A DNA stretch of 64,000 nucleotides from PoT sp049331405. Lineage in GTDB: Bacteria; Planctomycetota; Planctomycetia; Isosphaerales; Isosphaeraceae. The position numbers and the translations under genes were made by a program. The DNA lies in assembly GCF_049331405.1 (NCBI RefSeq), contig NZ_CP186274.1, forward strand, positions 8,122,001-8,186,000. The letters are read 5' to 3'. Each line of letters opens with the position of its first letter. Position 1 is the first letter of the stretch. Below, one piece after another: positions 60,068 to 64,000 of the stretch. Below the pieces are notes generated by a model. The model ran no database searches. It was not told the DNA's origin and worked only from the letters and a program-made list of their open reading frames with translations.

Positions 60068-60991
60068 TCAAGAGTTGGAATAGATGCGGCCCGATCGGGT
60101 CGTCCGCGTCCACTTCGGTCGCTTGCGAAACCAGACGAGATCGACGGAGTGGGCATAGTAGGTCAGGCCGAGCATCCGGAAGACCACCATCGCCTCGTAC
60201 AGGATCAGGACCCAGAAGCCCCAGAGGCCGACGGCGGCGATCTTCAAGGAAGGAATTCCGAAGAGCACCGTCCATAGCGCCACCGCAGCGAAGACCACGG
60301 AAAGGCCCGCGACGACGGCCGGCTGGACATAGTCCCAACCGATGCGACCGATCGCCGAGAAGACCGTAATGGGATTGGCGGCGAGCAGGTTGTCGTGGAG
60401 GAGCGACGCGGCGAGGGCCATCTGCGCATAGCCCGCCCCGAGGATTGCCAACTCGGCGAAGACGATCCGATCGAACCAGTCGATCTTGCCGCAGTAGATC
60501 CAGTAAGCCACGATCGGGAATCCGCCGATGGCGATCCCGACGATGCCCGCCCAGATCCAGCGTCCTAGCCCTTCCGAGATTGTATCTGGGTGCCATTCGG
60601 GCCAGCGTGGCTGATCCTTCTCTCCCAGGGCGCTCGAGACGAGCATCTGCCCCAGAATGAGCAGGCAATAGCCGAAGGTCATCGCGAAGCTGAGCATCAA
60701 GGGGAGGAAGATTGGTAGGGCCAGCAGCCCCAGGGCCCAGTTCGCTCGCCGGAAGGGATCGACGATGGCGATCCAGTCGAAGACCGGCAGGCTGAGGAAG
60801 AGCAGGAATGGGGGCATGAAGACGAGGAGTGCCACGCCCGGGCCGTCGCAGATGGGATAGAGCAAGCATTGCCAGAGTGTCGGTCGACGCGTCAGCCGCT
60901 TGCGTCGCCCCGCCATCTCCATGGCCGCTTCGTCGATCTCGGCCACCGTTCTGATTACGCGAGCGCCGGGGTTATACCACGACTTCGACAT
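60068..60991 (-). CDS. Polytopic membrane protein, DUF4013-like (paralogue B)
   Basis: 307 residues from ATG 60991, one base after the stop of the upstream paralogue (TGA-G-ATG), so translation is coupled. Six or so membrane segments: LLVFMPPFLLFLSLPVF, LPIFLPLMLSFAMTFGYCLL, IVGIAIGGFPIVAYWIYCG, LAILGAGYAQMALAASLLH and later ones. It shares with its neighbour the phrases LLYP, PRWPEW, GLGRW, AYWIYCGxID, LLHDNLLAANPITVxxAIxxxGW and the final RMLGLTYYAHSxxLxWFRxRPKW. Unlike the neighbour, it lacks the zinc-ribbon N-terminus. Transport or membrane-organising function is unknown. Confidence 0.8.
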   Translation of the reverse strand: MSKSWYNPGARVIRTVAEIDEAAMEMAGRRKRLTRRPTLWQCLLYPICDGPGVALLVFMPPFLLFLSLPVFDWIAIVDPFRRANWALGLLALPIFLPLMLSFAMTFGYCLLILGQMLVSSALGEKDQPRWPEWHPDTISEGLGRWIWAGIVGIAIGGFPIVAYWIYCGKIDWFDRIVFAELAILGAGYAQMALAASLLHDNLLAANPITVFSAIGRIGWDYVQPAVVAGLSVVFAAVALWTVLFGIPSLKIAAVGLWGFWVLILYEAMVVFRMLGLTYYAHSVDLVWFRKRPKWTRTTRSGRIYSNS

Positions 60992-60992
60992 C

Positions 60993-62045
60993 TCAAACGC
61001 CCCACCTCGGCCGATCTCGGAACCAACCCAGCTTCCGTGCATGACAGTGGTAAAAGAGCCCCAAGATCCGGAGCACCACCATCATCGCATACAAGCCCAG
61101 AGCCCAAAATAACCAATAGGCGAAGGCCGAGAGTAGCGGTTCCTGGACCCAGAAGACCCATTTCCAGACGAGCGTCATCAATCCGACGAACGCCATCGCG
61201 CATGCCGCCGGTCGAAGGCAGTTCCAACCGACGCATCGAATGGCCCGGAGCACGGTCACCGGATTGGCTCCGAGCGGATCTTCATGCAAGATCGACGCCA
61301 AGAGCGCGAACTGACCGTAGACGACGCCGAACGCCGCAAGCTCGATCAGGATCGACGCATCGATCAGATCGATGTCACCGCAGTAGAGCCAGTAGGCCGT
61401 CGCCGGGAGCGCGGCCATGAATCCGCCAGCGATGAGGGCGATCCCCCAGCGACCGAGGCCACGGAACATCTCCGTGAATTCCCACTCGGGCCACCGCGGA
61501 TGGTATGTCTCGCCGATCGCGCTGGAGACGAGGAACCGGCCCATGAGGAGGAGGACGAAGCTCGCCACGGGCATGAACAAGAGGGTCGCGGGCATCAGAA
61601 CCAGCAACGCGCGCAGGAGCATCCGCAAGTCGTTGAGAGGGACGTTAGCGAGGCTGAGGAAGGGCAGGCTCGTGAGCCAGAGGAGTGGAGGGGCGAAGAT
61701 CAGGAGGGAGATCCCGGTCGCTCCCCAAAGGGGATAGAGGAGGCTCGTCCGCAGGCGTTGCTCCGGACGATCGGGAGCCGGGAGGAATCCATCCCAGTTC
61801 TCGGTGGGTCGTTGTTCTTGACGTCGACGTTTCTTCGGCGTCTTGTTCGGTCGAGGTGAGGACGTTGGGAGTCGATCCGCCTCGATCGGCTCGCTGGATG
61901 GCGGCGATCGTCGAGGTTCTTGCAAGGCCGTCGGGACACGCAGCAGTTCACCGCAAGAAGGGCAACGACCGACGCGGCCGGGGGTGGCCCCGGCCGCTTT
62001 CAATCGTCGCCCACACTGGCAGACCAGGATGGGTGCTTCGTCCAC
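60993..62045 (-). CDS. Zinc-ribbon membrane protein, DUF4013-like (paralogue A)
   Basis: 350 residues starting at GTG 62045. The N-terminus is a zinc ribbon (ILVCQCGRRLKAAGATPGRV and GRCPSCGELLRVP, C-x-C...C-x2-C), then a basic Pro-rich linker (RPNKTPKKRRRQEQRP) and six or so membrane segments. Its membrane part is clearly paralogous to the next gene: PRWPEWEFTEMFRGLGRW, ATAYWLYCGDIDLID, LLASILHEDPLGANPVTVLRAI and LRILGLFYHCHARKLGWFRDRPRW. Tandem duplication followed by loss of the ribbon in the second copy is likely. Function unknown. It follows the di-heme oxidoreductase gene by 9 bases, so all three may be one transcript. Confidence 0.82.
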   Translation of the reverse strand: MDEAPILVCQCGRRLKAAGATPGRVGRCPSCGELLRVPTALQEPRRSPPSSEPIEADRLPTSSPRPNKTPKKRRRQEQRPTENWDGFLPAPDRPEQRLRTSLLYPLWGATGISLLIFAPPLLWLTSLPFLSLANVPLNDLRMLLRALLVLMPATLLFMPVASFVLLLMGRFLVSSAIGETYHPRWPEWEFTEMFRGLGRWGIALIAGGFMAALPATAYWLYCGDIDLIDASILIELAAFGVVYGQFALLASILHEDPLGANPVTVLRAIRCVGWNCLRPAACAMAFVGLMTLVWKWVFWVQEPLLSAFAYWLFWALGLYAMMVVLRILGLFYHCHARKLGWFRDRPRWGV

Positions 62046-62054
62046 GACGTGACG

Positions 62055-63368
62055 TCACTTCGCTGCGAGGGTTTCCGCGTTGGCGATGGTCGCCGCCGGG
62101 GCGCGGAGGGTCTTCAGGAAGGCCACGATGGCGTCACGATCTTGCGGCGGCATCTCCTTGAAGCGGGCGACGATGTCTACCGCCTCGCCACCGTGCTGCT
62201 CGATGGCCTGCTCCAGCGTATCGGCGCGGCCGTCGTGGAGGTAAGGGCCCGAGTCGGCCACGCCCCAGAGGGGAGCGGTCCGCCACTCGGCCGGCGTGGG
62301 CTGCTCATTCTCCGTGAACTTGTCGTTGCGGATGGTCGGCTGCGGGATGATCGAGCCATAGTAGCCGGTGCTCGACTCGAGCTCGATGCCCATGTCGTGC
62401 AGGAGCATGTCCGAGTAGATGTCGGCGATCGGTCCCAGCGTCTGGGTGTGGCAGTCGGCACAGCCGATCTTTTCGAAGAGCTCGGTCCCTCGAGCAACGT
62501 GCTTGGCCTTGATCGGTTCCTGCGGGATCACCTGAGTCGGAGCCGGCAGGGCACGGATGAAGTCGCCCATGATTGAGCACTGCTCGTCGGTGAGGTCAGT
62601 CCCTTCCGCTTGATAGCTGGGCTTGCCGAGGGGCGTCGCCTGGGGACGGCCGGGATTGGAGAGGCCGATCTCGTTGGCACAGGCAGCCTTCACGAAGTCG
62701 TTCAGGCTGGCGAATTCGAGCTTCCAGCCGAAGCGGCCTACGCGTCCGTCCGACAGCCGAGCGATGCGGCCGCGGACCTTCGAGTCGCGGGCACCGTTGA
62801 GGCCGACGAGGCGAGCCGGGGTCGAGTGTTCCCGCTGATGCGAGAGTAGCGTATCGTCGGAAACCGCGTCGATCAGGCCGTCGCCGAAGAGAGCCGGCGT
62901 GTTGCGCTGGGTGACGACGACATCGGCCGGGCGAGAACGCGACTTGTCGACGAGCTCGCTGAGCGGAATCGACGGGGTCCTCGGCAGGCCGGAATGGACG
63001 AGATTCAGGGTCTCTTGCAATTCGGGCTTCACGGCCTTCGCGTGGATGACACCCGAGGGAGGGACGTTGCGAGCCGGCTTGCCGACGAGGCCATAGACCA
63101 TCACGTTCTTGGAGACCGGTCCGCCGCCGCCCGAACCGCCCTGATTGTGGCACTCGACGCACGACTTGGCGTTGAAGACAGGGCCAAGGCCGTCCCCCTT
63201 CGTGAGCGGATCGTTCGGCGTCCACTCATGATTGAAAAGATCCTGGCCGGCCGCGACCACCTCGGGGCTGACGATCTTTGCGCCGGGTCGTCCGATGCGC
63301 TCGATGACCTTCCAGGCCGGAGCGGCAGCGAGCACGAGCACGATGATGTGAGCAGGGCGCAGGGACAT
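62055..63368 (-). CDS. Di-heme oxidoreductase (DHOR family) cytochrome
   Basis: 437 residues with an N-terminal signal/anchor (IIVLVLAAAPAWKVIERIG). Two c-type heme sites are present: AKSCVECHNQGGSGGGGPVS near 70 and IGCADCHTQTLGP near 305, as in the DHOR/'putative thiol oxidoreductase' family. Other family segments are QDLFNHEWTPNDPL, RNTPALFGDGLIDAVSD, GRVGRFGWKLEFASLNDFV and RTAPLWGVADSGPYLHDGRADTLEQAIEQHGGEA. It is expected to act in electron transfer in the periplasm; the redox partner is unknown. A BlaI-type regulator lies upstream on the same strand, and the DUF4013-like pair follows. Confidence 0.92.
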   Translation of the reverse strand: MSLRPAHIIVLVLAAAPAWKVIERIGRPGAKIVSPEVVAAGQDLFNHEWTPNDPLTKGDGLGPVFNAKSCVECHNQGGSGGGGPVSKNVMVYGLVGKPARNVPPSGVIHAKAVKPELQETLNLVHSGLPRTPSIPLSELVDKSRSRPADVVVTQRNTPALFGDGLIDAVSDDTLLSHQREHSTPARLVGLNGARDSKVRGRIARLSDGRVGRFGWKLEFASLNDFVKAACANEIGLSNPGRPQATPLGKPSYQAEGTDLTDEQCSIMGDFIRALPAPTQVIPQEPIKAKHVARGTELFEKIGCADCHTQTLGPIADIYSDMLLHDMGIELESSTGYYGSIIPQPTIRNDKFTENEQPTPAEWRTAPLWGVADSGPYLHDGRADTLEQAIEQHGGEAVDIVARFKEMPPQDRDAIVAFLKTLRAPAATIANAETLAAK

Positions 63369-63510
63369 ATTCGGTCTCCGTCTCCGAAGCCTATCTCGAT
63401 CGACGTGTTGTCTTGTATTCGGAATTGAGAGGGGAAAGCGGCGCTACGACCGGGTCGTAGCGCGTGATCGATGCCGTTCAGGCCAAGCTCGAAATCGAAG
63501 TGGGCGCGAA

Positions 63511-63936
63511 TCAGCTTGCTGAGGACGAGTCAGCCGCGTCCTTCTTCTTCGAGGCGTCGCCCGTCATTTCTTCGAGGACCGCACGCACTTCCTTGGCCTG
63601 GCGCGGATCCAGCGGATGCGACTTCAAAAGGTGCAGGACGAGCAGGCCGGGTTCACCCTGGTAGAGCTTGTCGACCAGGTTCGAGACCCGCTTCTGCCGG
63701 ACCTCTTGCGTCGAGATCACCGGCTTGTACACGAAGGCCAGTTCGCTGCGATCGCTGGTGACCACACCCTTGGTCTCGAGGCGATCGAGCAAGGTTGCCA
63801 CAGTGGCATAAGACCACTGTCGGCCGGCTTCGCGGAGCGTATCGAGGACCTCACGAACCGTGGCCTGGCCCCGGTCCCAGAGGACTTTGAGGACATCGAG
63901 TTCCGAATCGGGGATTGAAAGAGGGCGCTTGGCCAT
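63511..63936 (-). CDS. BlaI/MecI/CopY-family transcriptional regulator
   Basis: 141 residues from ATG 63936; a TTG at 63954 is possible. The winged-helix part is clear: PDSELDVLKVLWDRGQATVREVL, QWSYATVATLLDRLETKGVV and the wing-dimer region VISTQEVRQKRVSNLVDKL. These repressors are released by cleavage, often by an M56 peptidase (BlaR1-like) encoded next door; here none follows, and the di-heme oxidoreductase gene begins 142 bases downstream instead. The upstream side is cut by the window end, so a partner there cannot be excluded. The C-terminus is Asp/Ser/Lys-rich. Confidence 0.92.
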   Translation of the reverse strand: MAKRPLSIPDSELDVLKVLWDRGQATVREVLDTLREAGRQWSYATVATLLDRLETKGVVTSDRSELAFVYKPVISTQEVRQKRVSNLVDKLYQGEPGLLVLHLLKSHPLDPRQAKEVRAVLEEMTGDASKKKDAADSSSAS

Positions 63937-64000
63937 CGTCGGTCTTCTCTGCAACGAAATCGAACGGAACGAACTCGCCCCGTCCTCACGTCCCGTCGGA

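Noticed and set aside
1..64000. CRISPR arrays, insertion sequences, prophage or integrated elements.
   Set aside because: No regularly spaced repeats, transposase, integrase or phage genes were seen anywhere in the window.

Overview
The window looks like chromosomal DNA from a planctomycete, most likely in or near the Isosphaeraceae. It is GC-rich (roughly 63-66 % by eye). It carries DUF1501 and DUF1549/DUF1553 proteins, an ECF sigma factor with a long membrane-anchored C-terminal extension, a TMTC-like TPR membrane protein, FG-GAP and di-heme proteins, many secreted or lipoprotein 'hypotheticals' of the type common in this phylum, and an LpxA gene that implies lipid A synthesis. This assignment rests on gene content and family recognition, not on a marker-gene tree. 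I saw no phage, insertion sequence, CRISPR array or rRNA; the only RNA gene found is a tRNA-Gln.

Layout. 1-2 kb: the end of leuC and leuD, closed by a strong terminator. 2-7.3 kb (minus): a membrane protein with a HEPN/DUF4145-like tail, tRNA-Gln, rex, ribD, a secreted Lys/Ala-rich protein, an anti-sigma-like membrane protein and a secreted protein. 7.5-13.8 kb: a small membrane protein, lpxA, a Gfo/Idh/MocA oxidoreductase, a long regulatory gap with an AT-rich island, an alpha/beta hydrolase, a small lipoprotein, an HU-like protein and two overlapping cysteine-cluster genes. 14-21 kb: a MenC-like enolase-superfamily gene with altered catalytic motifs, then molybdenum-cofactor genes (moaD, moaE, moaA, and a mocA-like/xdhC pair) around a TMTC-like TPR protein. 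21-26 kb: a coupled ethanolamine set (eutB, eutC, APC permease) with an orphan sugar-type ABC ATPase upstream. 26.6-32 kb: DUF1501, DUF1549/1553, DUF1501. 32-43.4 kb: a Cys/Pro/Ala repeat secreted protein, a GT39-like membrane protein, an MFS transporter with a coupled membrane protein, an aminotransferase, clpX, mutY, a DegT aminotransferase and a CbiX chelatase. 43.5-54 kb (mostly minus): a CE15-like esterase, the sigma-factor fusion, an FG-GAP protein, VanZ, a HAD phosphatase, an orphan solute-binding lipoprotein and several planctomycete-type hypotheticals. 54.7-64 kb: an M20 dipeptidase, serS, mgtE, a secreted hydrolase-like protein, two tandem paralogous membrane proteins, a di-heme oxidoreductase and a BlaI/MecI regulator.

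How the genes work together. eutB-eutC-permease overlap by 4 bases at each junction and should take up and deaminate ethanolamine without any visible microcompartment or reactivase gene. The mocA-like/xdhC pair overlaps the same way and, with moaD/moaE/moaA nearby, points to molybdenum-cofactor synthesis and loading, although no molybdoenzyme is in the window. The most unusual items are the sigma factor fused to a transmembrane segment and secretin-N-like domain, a near-perfect palindrome in front of rex that recurs 3.5 kb away, and the MenC-like and MutY proteins whose catalytic positions differ from the textbook enzymes.
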